This document shows, piece by piece, positions 26,446 to 34,265 of a stretch of 64,000 bases of DNA. A program made the position numbers and the translations under genes. A model generated the notes under the pieces. It worked only from the letters and a program-made list of their open reading frames with translations. It made no database searches and was not told where the DNA came from. This stretch comes from Acidimicrobiia bacterium (GTDB taxonomy: Bacteria > Actinomycetota > Acidimicrobiia > Acidimicrobiales > Aldehydirespiratoraceae), in the NCBI GenBank assembly GCA_022819505.1, contig JAJEHD010000013.1:248001-312000 (forward strand). Reading direction: 5' to 3'. Numbering within the stretch: position 1 is the stretch's first letter; each line of letters opens with the position of its first letter.

Positions 26446-27612
26446 CTAGCGGGCCGGAGGTGCGTAGATCAGGCCGCCGTCGAGCCATCCGGCGTTGGCC
26501 GAGCCCTCGCGGGTCAGGCCGACCGGGTTGAGGTGGCGAGCGTAGATCTCGTCGTAGTTCCCGACCTGGGCGATCACCTGGTAGAAGGCGTCGGGCTGCA
26601 GTCCCATATTCGACTGCTGCTCGTCGTCGGCCGCGCCGAGCAGGCGGGCCGCCTCGGCGTCGGGCGGGTTGGCCGCCATGTCGGCGACGTTGGCCGAGGT
26701 GATGCCCTTCTCATCGGCGATGACCGTGGCGTACACGGTCCAGTTGACCACGTCCGCGAAGCGGGACTGGTTCTGGCCGTAGGTCGGGCCCAGGGGCTCC
26801 TTCGAGATCGGCGTGGCCGGGAAGATCACCCAGTTCTCGCCGGCGGGCTGCTGGTTGGCCTTGCGGCCGACCAGGGCCGAGCCGTCGGTCGTGATGACGT
26901 CGCAGGCGCCGTTGATGAAGTTCTCGGTGACCTGGTCGAAATCCTCGAAGGTCGTGAGGTCGATGTCGATCCCGGCCGCGTCGGCCGCGTCGGCGATGTT
27001 CTGCTCGGTGGTCGTACCAGCATTGGTGCAGACGACCGCGCCGGCGATGTCGACCACCTGCGAGGCTCCCGAGAATCCGTCGCCCTCGCGGGCCATGAGC
27101 TGCTGGCCGTCGTAGTAGGTGGTCGGGCCGAAGTCCATGCCCACCTCGGTGTCTCGGCTCTGGGTCCAGGTGGTGTTGCGCATCAGCACGTCCACCTCAC
27201 CGGTCTGAACCGCGGTGAACCGCTCCGCTGCGGTGAGCGGGGTGAACACGACCGCGCCGGCGTCGCCGAACAGCGCCGCAGCCACCGCACGGCAGTAATC
27301 GGCGTCGAAGCCGGTCTGGGAGCCGTCGGGCTGGGTCTCCGAGAACGCCACGGCCGAGCCGGACACACCGCAGTTCAACTCGCCGCGGGCGAGGACTGTG
27401 TCGAGGAGGTCCCCGTCCTGGGTGTCAGCGATGGTGTCCTCGGGCGGCGCAGTCTCTTCGGGCGCGGCCGCCGTGGTCTCCGGAGCCGTAGTGTCTTCGG
27501 GCGCTGCCGTGGTGCCGGTGCCGTCTTCGTCGTCGCCGCAGGATGCAGCAATGAGCGTTACCGCGAACACGACAGCGAGCACGCGCCAGACAAGAGCTTT
27601 CTTAAGAGTCAC
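26446..27612 (-). CDS. Amino-acid ABC transporter substrate-binding lipoprotein (AapJ-like)
   Basis: 388 residues. A lipoprotein signal (ALVWRVLAVVFAVTLIAASC, lipobox A-S-C) precedes a Thr/Ala/Pro/Glu linker of about 45 residues. The SBP_bac_3 fold then shows RGELNCGVSGSAVAFSETQPDG, GFDADYCRAVAAALFGD, NTTWTQSRDTEVGMDFGPTTYYDGQ and QVGNYDEIYARHL, close to the general L-amino-acid binding protein AapJ. GTG start with a GGAGGGAG ribosome site. It heads the transporter transcript; its promoter region holds several inverted repeats. Confidence 0.93.
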   Translation of the reverse strand: MTLKKALVWRVLAVVFAVTLIAASCGDDEDGTGTTAAPEDTTAPETTAAAPEETAPPEDTIADTQDGDLLDTVLARGELNCGVSGSAVAFSETQPDGSQTGFDADYCRAVAAALFGDAGAVVFTPLTAAERFTAVQTGEVDVLMRNTTWTQSRDTEVGMDFGPTTYYDGQQLMAREGDGFSGASQVVDIAGAVVCTNAGTTTEQNIADAADAAGIDIDLTTFEDFDQVTENFINGACDVITTDGSALVGRKANQQPAGENWVIFPATPISKEPLGPTYGQNQSRFADVVNWTVYATVIADEKGITSANVADMAANPPDAEAARLLGAADDEQQSNMGLQPDAFYQVIAQVGNYDEIYARHLNPVGLTREGSANAGWLDGGLIYAPPAR

Positions 27613-27651
27613 AGTCTCCCTCCGTGGGTGTGTGGTTGCGTGACGGTGCCA

Positions 27652-27699
27652 CAGTACCGACAGGCCTGTCTGGTTTCAAGTACTGGGTAATCCTGAAAC
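27652..27699 (-). promoter_or_regulatory. Nested inverted repeats in the binding-protein promoter region
   Basis: Within the 117-bp spacer before the gene at 27612: the perfect 12-bp palindrome GACAGGCCTGTC (27659-27670); outer arms CAGTAC (27652-27657) and GTACTG (27680-27685); and GTTTCA (27673-27678) with TGAAAC (27694-27699). The adjacent 27700-27730 is A/T-rich and probably holds the promoter. Arrangement suggests one or more dimeric regulators. Confidence 0.45.
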
Positions 27700-27729
27700 G
27701 GTATGTACTATTATGATCTCAAAGATTGT

Positions 27730-28887
27730 TCAACGCGCCGGTGGCGCATATATGAGGCCGCCGTCGCTCCAGCCCGCATTGATCGAGCCGCGGGTCAGGC
27801 CCGCCGGCTCGAGGTGGCGGGCAAGGATCTCCCCGTAGTTGCCCACCTGGAGGATGGCCCGGTAAAAGGCGTCCGGGGCCAGGCCCATGGCCGTCTGCAG
27901 TTCCCCCTCGCCTCCGAGCAGGCGGCGCGCCTCCGCATCGGGCGGGCCGGCGACCATCTCGGCCACGTTGTCTGAGGTGATGCCCTTCTCGTCGGCGATG
28001 ATCGTGGCGTAGACCGCCCAGTTGACCACGTCACCGAAACGAGACTGGTTCTGCGGGTACACCGGGGCGAGCGGCTCCTTGGAGATCGGGATGGCCGGGA
28101 AGATCACCCACTCCTGGTCGTCGGGCTGCTGCTTGGCCTTGCGGCCGGCCAGTGCCGAGCCGTCGGCGGTGGTCACGTCGCAGGCGCCGGTGATGAAGTT
28201 CTCGATGATGACGTCGAAGTCCTCGAGGGTGGTGAGGGTGATGTGGATGCCGGCGGCGTCGGCGGCGTCGGAGACGTTCTGCTCGGTCGTGGTCCCGGCC
28301 AGGGCGCACACGACGGCGCCGGCTATGTCGGCCACCTGCGACGAGGCCGAGAAGCCGTCGGAGGAGCGGGCCATGAGCTGCTGGCCGTCGTAGTAGATCA
28401 CCGGACCGAAGTCCAAGCCCACCTCGGTGTCGCGGCTCTGGGTCCAGGTGGTGCTGCGAAAGAGCACGTCGATATGGCCGGACTGCAGAGCCGCAAAGCG
28501 CTCCGCGGTGGTGAGCGAGACGAACTCCACCGAGTCGGCGTCGCCGAGCATCGCCGCTGCGACCACGCGGCAGAAGTCGGCGTCCACCCCGACCACAGTG
28601 CCGTCGGGCTGGGTCTCAGAGAAGATCACCCTGGTGCCGGAGACGCCGCAGACGAGCCTGCCCCGCTCCTGCACTATCTCGAGGAGGTCGGTGTCGCCCC
28701 GGTCGTAGACGGCGTCGGCGGCCGTCGTAGAGGGTTGCTCGGCCCCGGATGCCCCGGCCGTTCCGGCCTCGGGCTCTCCAGTGAGCTCAGTTCCTTCGGT
28801 GTCCTGCGGGTCGGGTTCTCCGCAAGCCGCTAAGGCAAGAGCGGCGGCAAACAGCGCTCCGAGCAGCCGAGGCACTGCAGGGCTCAC
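27730..28887 (-). CDS. Second amino-acid substrate-binding lipoprotein, paralogue of the 26446 gene
   Basis: 385 residues. Signal RLLGALFAAALALAAC (lipobox A-A-C), then a Glu/Thr/Gly-rich linker and the same SBP_bac_3 fold, recognisably collinear with its neighbour to the last residues (GGLIYAPPAR in both). Differences cluster in the ligand-side segments (RSTTWTQ against RNTTWTQ; VIYYDGQ against TTYYDGQ), so ligand range may differ. It starts only 14 nt after the arc stop, with no terminator between, so it is probably on the arc transcript. Confidence 0.92.
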   Translation of the reverse strand: MSPAVPRLLGALFAAALALAACGEPDPQDTEGTELTGEPEAGTAGASGAEQPSTTAADAVYDRGDTDLLEIVQERGRLVCGVSGTRVIFSETQPDGTVVGVDADFCRVVAAAMLGDADSVEFVSLTTAERFAALQSGHIDVLFRSTTWTQSRDTEVGLDFGPVIYYDGQQLMARSSDGFSASSQVADIAGAVVCALAGTTTEQNVSDAADAAGIHITLTTLEDFDVIIENFITGACDVTTADGSALAGRKAKQQPDDQEWVIFPAIPISKEPLAPVYPQNQSRFGDVVNWAVYATIIADEKGITSDNVAEMVAGPPDAEARRLLGGEGELQTAMGLAPDAFYRAILQVGNYGEILARHLEPAGLTRGSINAGWSDGGLIYAPPAR

Positions 28888-28901
28888 GGCCGAACCGACC
28901 G

Positions 28902-30656
28902 CTAAAGGTACTGGCCGGTCTGCACCCGCTCGATCGAGCGCCCCCCGGAGGCTTCCTCTTCGTGGTCGCTCGACACCAGCGTGCGCACGAACACGATGCG
29001 CTCGCCCTTCTTGCCGGAGATGCGGGCCCAGTCGTCGGGATTGGTGGTGTTGGGCAGGTCCTCGTGCTCCTTGAACTCCTGGCGCACCGAGGCCAGAAGG
29101 TCGGAGGTCACGATGCCGCGAGGGCCGCCTGAGATCTCCCGCTTTATGGCCAGCTTCTTGGCCCGCCGCACCACGTTCTCGATCATCGCCCCCGAGGCGA
29201 AGTCCCGGAAGTACATGACCTCCTTGTCCCCGTTGGAGTAGGTGACCTCCAGGAACTGGTTGGTGTCGGCCGGCCGGTACATGTCGTCCACCGTCTGCTC
29301 GATCATGCCTCGCACGGCCTTGTCGGAGTCGCCGCCCCCGACGGAGTCGACCATCTCGGCCGCGATCGGAAGGGTGGGCACCAGGTAACGGGCGAAGATG
29401 GCCGCCGCGGCCTCGGCGTCGGGGCGTTCGATCTTGATCTTCACATCGAGGCGACCAGGCCTCAGGATGGCGGGGTCGATGAGGTCCTCGCGGTTGGAGG
29501 CTCCGATCACGATCACGTTGCGCAGCGCCTCGACCCCGTCGATCTCGGCCAGCAGCTGCGGAACGATCGTCGATTCGATGTCGGAGCTGATCCCGGAGCC
29601 GCGGGTGCGGAACAACGACTCCATCTCGTCGAAGAACACGATCACGGGCCAGCCCTGCTCGCTCTTCTCCCTGGCCCTCTGGAACACCAGGCGTATCTGG
29701 CGCTCGGTCTCGCCCACGTACTTGTTGAGCAGCTCAGGTCCCTTGATGTTCAGGAAGAAGCTGCGGGCGTTGGCGTCGCCGGAGAGGTCCGAGACCTTCT
29801 TGGCCAGGCTGTTAGCCACCGCCTTGGCGATCAGGGTCTTGCCGCAGCCGGGCGGACCGTAGAGCAGCACTCCCTTGGGCGCGGGCAGGTCGTACTCGGC
29901 GAACAGGGCGTGGTGGACGAACGGCAACTCGACCGCGTCGGTGATCTGCTCGATCTGGGAGTCGAGCCCGCCGACATCGTCGTAGCTGATGTCGGGAACC
30001 TCCTCGAGGATGAGGTCCTCCACCTCGGGGCGGGGCAGGCGCTCGATCACCAGGTCTCCCGAGGAGTCGATCAGCACGTTGTCGCCGCTGCGGATCGGAC
30101 CGGTGGCGACGGCCGCGCTCAACTCGACCACCCGCTCCTCGTCGGCCCGTCCCAGCACCAGCGCGCGGTCGCCGCCGGGCAGCAGCTCCTTCACCGTGGC
30201 CACCTCACCGGTGCGGTCGGGCCGGCGGGCCAGCACCACGCTGAACGACTCGTTGAGGGCGACTTCCTCGCCGGCGGACAGGTCCTCGGCCAGGTCGGGA
30301 TGGACGGCTACCCGCATCTTGCGGCCGCCGGCTCGCACGTCGACGGTGCCGTCGTCGTTGCAGCCGAGGACGGTCCCGTAGCCGCTGGGCGGCTGGGTGA
30401 GCTTCTCCACCTCCTCGCGTAGCGAGCCGATGTGCTCGCGGGCGTCGCGCAGCATGGTGGTGAGCCGCTCGTTCTGGGACACGGCCTGGGTGAGCCGGCC
30501 CTTGGTGTCAGCGAGGCGCTCCTCGAGCATGCGGACCCGCTTGGGCGCGTCGTGGAGCCGGCGGCGCAGGGAGGCGACCTCTCCCTCGAGCTCGGAGACG
30601 AGGCGGCGCAGGCGTTCCAGGTCCTGCTTCGGGCTGTCGTTGCCGGTCTCGCTCAC
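28902..30656 (-). CDS. arc: Proteasome-associated AAA ATPase (ARC/Mpa)
   Basis: 584 residues. N-terminal coiled coil (about 1-85: [20 protein letters not shown]...), tandem OB folds (about 90-230), then the AAA domain with [38 protein letters not shown] and the second-region-of-homology arginines. The C-terminus ends GQYL, the penultimate-Tyr tail that docks into the alpha ring and opens the gate. It recognises Pup and threads substrates into PrcAB. GTG start behind a strong GAGGAGGTGA site. Divergent from the ferredoxin gene. Confidence 0.96.
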   Translation of the reverse strand: MSETGNDSPKQDLERLRRLVSELEGEVASLRRRLHDAPKRVRMLEERLADTKGRLTQAVSQNERLTTMLRDAREHIGSLREEVEKLTQPPSGYGTVLGCNDDGTVDVRAGGRKMRVAVHPDLAEDLSAGEEVALNESFSVVLARRPDRTGEVATVKELLPGGDRALVLGRADEERVVELSAAVATGPIRSGDNVLIDSSGDLVIERLPRPEVEDLILEEVPDISYDDVGGLDSQIEQITDAVELPFVHHALFAEYDLPAPKGVLLYGPPGCGKTLIAKAVANSLAKKVSDLSGDANARSFFLNIKGPELLNKYVGETERQIRLVFQRAREKSEQGWPVIVFFDEMESLFRTRGSGISSDIESTIVPQLLAEIDGVEALRNVIVIGASNREDLIDPAILRPGRLDVKIKIERPDAEAAAAIFARYLVPTLPIAAEMVDSVGGGDSDKAVRGMIEQTVDDMYRPADTNQFLEVTYSNGDKEVMYFRDFASGAMIENVVRRAKKLAIKREISGGPRGIVTSDLLASVRQEFKEHEDLPNTTNPDDWARISGKKGERIVFVRTLVSSDHEEEASGGRSIERVQTGQYL

Positions 30657-30828
30657 CGCTCACCTCCTCGCTGGTCGGCCGGGCTGGATTGACGACACCC
30701 TAGACCGCACCGGCACCGGACTGCGATACAACCCCCGGACGCGGCCGTCCGAGCGATTGGCGAGAGGGGGCCGTCGCGAGGTTGGCATTGGCGGCGGCGG
30801 GTAGGCAGGCTTAGGGCTCCGGCCCCGC

Positions 30829-30869
30829 TATGCTTGCAGCCAGTTGCTGCGAGCCGCGGGCGCTCGCAG
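30829..30869 (+). promoter_or_regulatory. -10 box and alternative hairpins in the ferredoxin leader
   Basis: TATGCT (30829-30834) is a plausible -10. The predicted leader then has GCAGC/GCTGC (30836-30840 with 30846-30850) and an 8-bp perfect stem CTGCGAGC/GCTCGCAG (30847-30854 with 30862-30869). The two share bases 30847-30850, so they cannot form together. The rest of the 254-bp spacer back to arc shows nothing else I can name. Confidence 0.35.
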
Positions 30870-30910
30870 TCCGATTCAACCGCCCGCTGAAGAGAGGTAT
30901 CTCCGCCGAC

Positions 30911-31144
30911 ATGAAGGTCTGGATTGATCAGGACTTGTGTACGGGCGACGGCCTGTGCGAGGAGATCGCCCCCGATGTCTTCACCCTCCTCGACGACGGA
31001 CTGGCTTACGTTGTCGAGGACGGCCACGTTTTCTCTGACCCCGGCGGACCCGACGGGCTGGCCGTGGTGCCTGCCGGCCAGGAGGAGGCCACCATCGAGT
31101 CGGCCGAGGAGTGCCCCGGGGAGTGCATCTTCATCGAGGTCTGA
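30911..31144 (+). CDS. Small iron-sulfur ferredoxin
   Basis: 77 residues. MKVWIDQDLCTGDGLCEEIAPDVF carries the C-x5-C arrangement and CPGECI the last ligand(s), as in single-cluster [3Fe-4S]/[4Fe-4S] actinobacterial ferredoxins that feed P450s and oxygenases. The acidic surface fits an electron carrier. The start is supported by GAGAGG 12 nt upstream and by the family N-terminus. Its partner is not obvious: the next gene is a MetE-type methyltransferase, which needs no electrons. The dioxygenases further downstream use no ferredoxin either. Confidence 0.9.
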   Translation: MKVWIDQDLCTGDGLCEEIAPDVFTLLDDGLAYVVEDGHVFSDPGGPDGLAVVPAGQEEATIESAEECPGECIFIEV

Positions 31145-31205
31145 CCCGACCCCAGGTTGGACTGGCCACAGCCGGCCCGAATTGAGTCACTCGAGGAATC
31201 GAGAC

Positions 31206-32237
31206 GTGCAGGATCTCCTGCCCACGACCGTGATGGGCAGCTACCCGCAGCCGGGCTGGCTCGTCGATCGCGACCTGCTGGTGGGCGAGGGGGTGCCCCG
31301 GGTACGGGCCGAGGGCATCTGGAAGGTCGATCGAGAGTTCCGGCAGGAGGCGATCGAAGCGGCCGTGCTGAGCGCGATCGCCGACCAGGAGGCCGCGGGG
31401 GTCGACATCATCACCGATGGCGAGATCGGCAGGGAGTCCTACTTCAATCACTTCGCCAACAGCCTGAGCGGCGTCGATACTGAGCGGCTCGGCAAGGGCG
31501 TCAACCGGCGCGGCGGCGAGGCCGTGGTCCCGCTGGTGAGCGGACCGATCCGCCGGACCCGCCCCATCGAGCTCGACACGGCCCGGTTCCTCCGGTCCCA
31601 CACCTCGCGCCGCACCAAGGTGACGGTCCCCGGTCCCTTCACCCTCAGCCAGCTGGCCCAGAACGACCACTACCCGGACCAGCGCTCGCTGGCCATGGCC
31701 TACGCGGCGGCCATCAACGCCGAGCTGCGGGACCTGCAGGCAGCCGGCATCGACGTCCTTCAGCTCGACGAGCCGTACCTGCAGGCCAACGCCGAGGTTG
31801 CCCGCGGCTTCGCGGTGGACGCAGTGGCGGCCGCGGTGGACGGCATCGATGCGACCACGACCCTCCACACCTGCTACGGGTACGCCCTCTACATGGGCGA
31901 CAAGTCGGGCGGCTACCCGTTCTTGAGCGAACTCGCGGCCGTGCCGGTCGACTATGTGGCCATCGAGGCCGCCCAACCCGGCCTGGACCCCTCGGTGGTC
32001 ACCCAGCTGTCACCGAGGTCGGTGGTGCTGGGGGTCCTCGACCTGGGAACCGAGGAGGTCGAGACACCCGCCTCCATCGCCCAGCGGATCCGGTCCGTGC
32101 TCGAGCACATCGACCCCCACCGGCTCTCGGTGTCGCCGGACTGCGGCATGAAGTTCCTGCCCCGCCGGGTGGCCCGAGCCAAGCTCGCCGCCATGGTCGA
32201 CGGCGCCCGCATCGTGAGGTCCGAGCTGACCTCCTAG
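31206..32237 (+). CDS. Cobalamin-independent methionine synthase (MetE) core-type zinc methyltransferase
   Basis: 343 residues, corresponding to the catalytic C-terminal barrel of MetE without its N-terminal duplicate. Zinc-site landmarks are HTCYG (His-x-Cys) and SPDCGMKF (second Cys) with Glu in the barrel; LPTTVMGSYPQP and DIITDGEIGRESYF open the domain. Such short proteins methylate homocysteine from a corrinoid or folate donor in archaea. The same fold also gives epoxyalkane:coenzyme M transferase, so the acceptor thiol is open. GTG 31206 is preceded by GAGGAA; ATG 31233 is an alternative. Confidence 0.8.
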   Translation: MQDLLPTTVMGSYPQPGWLVDRDLLVGEGVPRVRAEGIWKVDREFRQEAIEAAVLSAIADQEAAGVDIITDGEIGRESYFNHFANSLSGVDTERLGKGVNRRGGEAVVPLVSGPIRRTRPIELDTARFLRSHTSRRTKVTVPGPFTLSQLAQNDHYPDQRSLAMAYAAAINAELRDLQAAGIDVLQLDEPYLQANAEVARGFAVDAVAAAVDGIDATTTLHTCYGYALYMGDKSGGYPFLSELAAVPVDYVAIEAAQPGLDPSVVTQLSPRSVVLGVLDLGTEEVETPASIAQRIRSVLEHIDPHRLSVSPDCGMKFLPRRVARAKLAAMVDGARIVRSELTS

Positions 32238-32248
32238 CCGGACCACCG

Positions 32249-33559
32249 CTACAGGAGGCTCTCCACGCAGGAGACAAGCTGGCGCACTGTCCGCACCTCG
32301 AATGTGTCGGCGCAGTGCCGAGCGTAGGCCTCCATCTCCGAGTCGTGGGTGTCCCACTCCCGGCGAGGCTCGGGATTGAGCCAGTACACGGCCCGGCACC
32401 GGCTGGAGATCTCCTCCAGCACGGCGGCGCCATGGTCCAGGTAGTTCGTGCGGGCGTCGCCGGTGATCATGAGCGTCGAGTTCGGGCCAAGGTCGGAATG
32501 GCCGATCTCGTCCCAGAACTGGCCCAGCACCGCCCCGTAGTCGGAGTGGCCGTGGCCGGCGATCACATCGGTGTTGCGCATGAGCTGCCACGGCTCGATC
32601 CCGTGGTCGGTGGCGGCCAGCAGGTCGGTGACCTCGTCCACCGCGTCCACGAACACGAACGACCGGCACCGGGGGATCTCGGCCGAGAGAGCGGACATGA
32701 GGGTGAGGGTGAACACCGAGAAGTGCGCCACCGAGCCGGAGATGTCACACAGCACGAAGAGGTCCGGCCGATGGGGCCGGTTCCGATGGTAGGCCACGTC
32801 GATGGGTGTGCCCCCGCTGGCCAGCGACCGGCGGATGGTGCGACGGAAGTCGACGCCGCGGCCATGCCGAGCCCGCCGGCGGCGAGCGAGACGGGCTGCG
32901 AGCCTGCGAGCCAGCGGCCTCACAGCATCGCGTATCTCGTCGAGCTGGTGCCGGGTGGCGCTGAGGAACTCGATGTCCTGTACCGCGGTGTCCGGCAGCG
33001 GATGGTCGGAACTGCCGAGCCGGTAGCGCACCTCGGCTGCCATGAGACGCTTGAGGTGCTCGATCCGCTCCCGCAGCTCGGCAGTGGGCACATCGGGATT
33101 GGCCTTGCGGGCATCGCTCATGATCCGGGCGAGGTCAGCCGCCCTCAGGGCGCGCTGAAGGTGGTGGCGCTCACCCCGCAGCTCGCCGTCGAAGCCCCCG
33201 TGCTCGGCCACCAACTGCGCAGCCAGGGCGGCCGGATCGGCGTCGAACGCCACCACGCTCACGGCGTCGACGGCCGCGGCCTCCCCGCCGGCGTCCCCGA
33301 TAGCCACGCTCAGCGGGAACAGCCTGTCGAAGGCGGCGTCGAACAGCTCGAAATGGCGTGCGTTCTTGACCAGCGTGGCTCGCAGCGCACCCCGGAACTC
33401 CGAGCGCGAGCCCAGATCGACAAGGGTCGCGGCCTGGGCCGCGTCGATTATCTCGGCCAGGGTGACCTCCACCCCGCGTGCCTGGAGGCTGTGGCCGAGC
33501 TGGGTGACCCGCTCGGCTATGGCCTCCCCCGTGAGCGACTCCGCTCGGTTCCTTGGCAT
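32249..33559 (-). CDS. CoxE-like von Willebrand factor A domain protein
   Basis: 436 residues. The N-terminal about 230 residues are helical and basic toward the end (RRLAARLARRRRARHGRGVDFRR). The VWA domain follows with an intact MIDAS: FVLCDISGSV (D-x-S-x-S), the Thr region and ITGDARTNYLDHGA. CoxE-type proteins work with a MoxR AAA+ ATPase to insert or activate metal cofactors in enzymes such as CO dehydrogenase. No MoxR gene is in the window. It is convergent with the MetE-like gene (11-bp gap) and divergent from the dioxygenase genes, so the promoters face each other. Confidence 0.85.
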   Translation of the reverse strand: MPRNRAESLTGEAIAERVTQLGHSLQARGVEVTLAEIIDAAQAATLVDLGSRSEFRGALRATLVKNARHFELFDAAFDRLFPLSVAIGDAGGEAAAVDAVSVVAFDADPAALAAQLVAEHGGFDGELRGERHHLQRALRAADLARIMSDARKANPDVPTAELRERIEHLKRLMAAEVRYRLGSSDHPLPDTAVQDIEFLSATRHQLDEIRDAVRPLARRLAARLARRRRARHGRGVDFRRTIRRSLASGGTPIDVAYHRNRPHRPDLFVLCDISGSVAHFSVFTLTLMSALSAEIPRCRSFVFVDAVDEVTDLLAATDHGIEPWQLMRNTDVIAGHGHSDYGAVLGQFWDEIGHSDLGPNSTLMITGDARTNYLDHGAAVLEEISSRCRAVYWLNPEPRREWDTHDSEMEAYARHCADTFEVRTVRQLVSCVESLL

Positions 33560-33576
33560 TCGGTCAACCAGCCGCT

Positions 33577-33603
33577 GCTAGCATCTGTATACCGCACGCT
33601 AGC
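33577..33603 (+). promoter_or_regulatory. Palindromic region before the hydroquinone dioxygenase genes
   Basis: GCTAGC occurs at 33577-33582 and 33598-33603, with GTATAC (33587-33592) almost exactly midway, in the 105-bp divergent spacer. The centre reads TGTATACCGCAC. The ATACCG element recurs in the palindrome at 44460-44482. A good operator candidate for the IclR regulator encoded at 45063, by inference. Confidence 0.45.
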
Positions 33604-33664
33604 CGTGGGGTCACACGATGCAAGGACTACGTGCTGGGCATCATTGCCCTGCGGGAGAGGCCCT

Positions 33665-34162
33665 ATGACGGACTACAAGACTGTGTTCGGCTCGCTCGAG
33701 GACTACGCCAAGGGCGGGGTCCACATCGTCGACGACGACCCCAAGTACTACGCCTTCTCCAACATCTTCGAGGTGGCCTCGCAAGCCGCCCCCTACGAGA
33801 AGATCGCGGTCGGCAAGAACCTCGAATACGTGCTGGAGGCGATCCGGGCCGAGGGAACCAGCGAGTGGCGGGCCACCCCCCACGACGAGTTCGCCCTCGT
33901 CATGGACGGAACGGTGCGCATCGAGCTGTTCGATCCCACCGCCGAGCTCGTGGACCCCTCCACCGGCGGCTCGGTAACGCTGCACGGAGAACCGGAGGGA
34001 AATCCCATGGGCACGGTCACCGCCCAGCGGGGCCACATGACCATGCTTCCGGCCGGAAAGGCCTACCGGATGCACTGCGACGGCGTGGGTGTCGTGCTGC
34101 TCCAGACCATCGAAGGGCCCGACACCGTGTACCGCTGGGCCGACATCTGCCAGACCTTCTAG
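33665..34162 (+). CDS. Hydroquinone 1,2-dioxygenase, small (alpha) subunit
   Basis: 165 residues, matching the roughly 18-kDa subunit of the two-component cupin hydroquinone dioxygenases (HapC, PnpC type). It has a cupin-like core: TPHDEFALVMDGTVRIELFDP, then GHMTMLPAGKAYRMHCDGVGVVLLQT. The metal site of these enzymes sits in the large subunit; the small one completes the heterotetramer. GGGAGAGG lies 5 nt before the ATG. Assignment rests on size, cupin motifs and the diagnostic large-subunit gene next door. Confidence 0.82.
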   Translation: MTDYKTVFGSLEDYAKGGVHIVDDDPKYYAFSNIFEVASQAAPYEKIAVGKNLEYVLEAIRAEGTSEWRATPHDEFALVMDGTVRIELFDPTAELVDPSTGGSVTLHGEPEGNPMGTVTAQRGHMTMLPAGKAYRMHCDGVGVVLLQTIEGPDTVYRWADICQTF

Positions 34163-34247
34163 AGGCCAAGCGAATAGGCATGCGCGAACACCTAGTACAA
34201 GCGAGGCCGTGGCCCGAGCGGCCCGTGAGCGAAGCGAACAAGAGCGG
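34161..34247 (+). repeat. Dispersed intergenic repeat, copy A
   Basis: Begins agaggccaagcgaataggc over the stop codon of the small-subunit gene and ends with the invariant block gcgaggccgtggcccgagcg...gcgaagcgaacaagagcgg (34201-34247). It lies between the two subunit genes of one enzyme, just ahead of the large subunit's ribosome site. Confidence 0.85.
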
Positions 34248-34265
34248 ACATCAAGGAGGACACCA

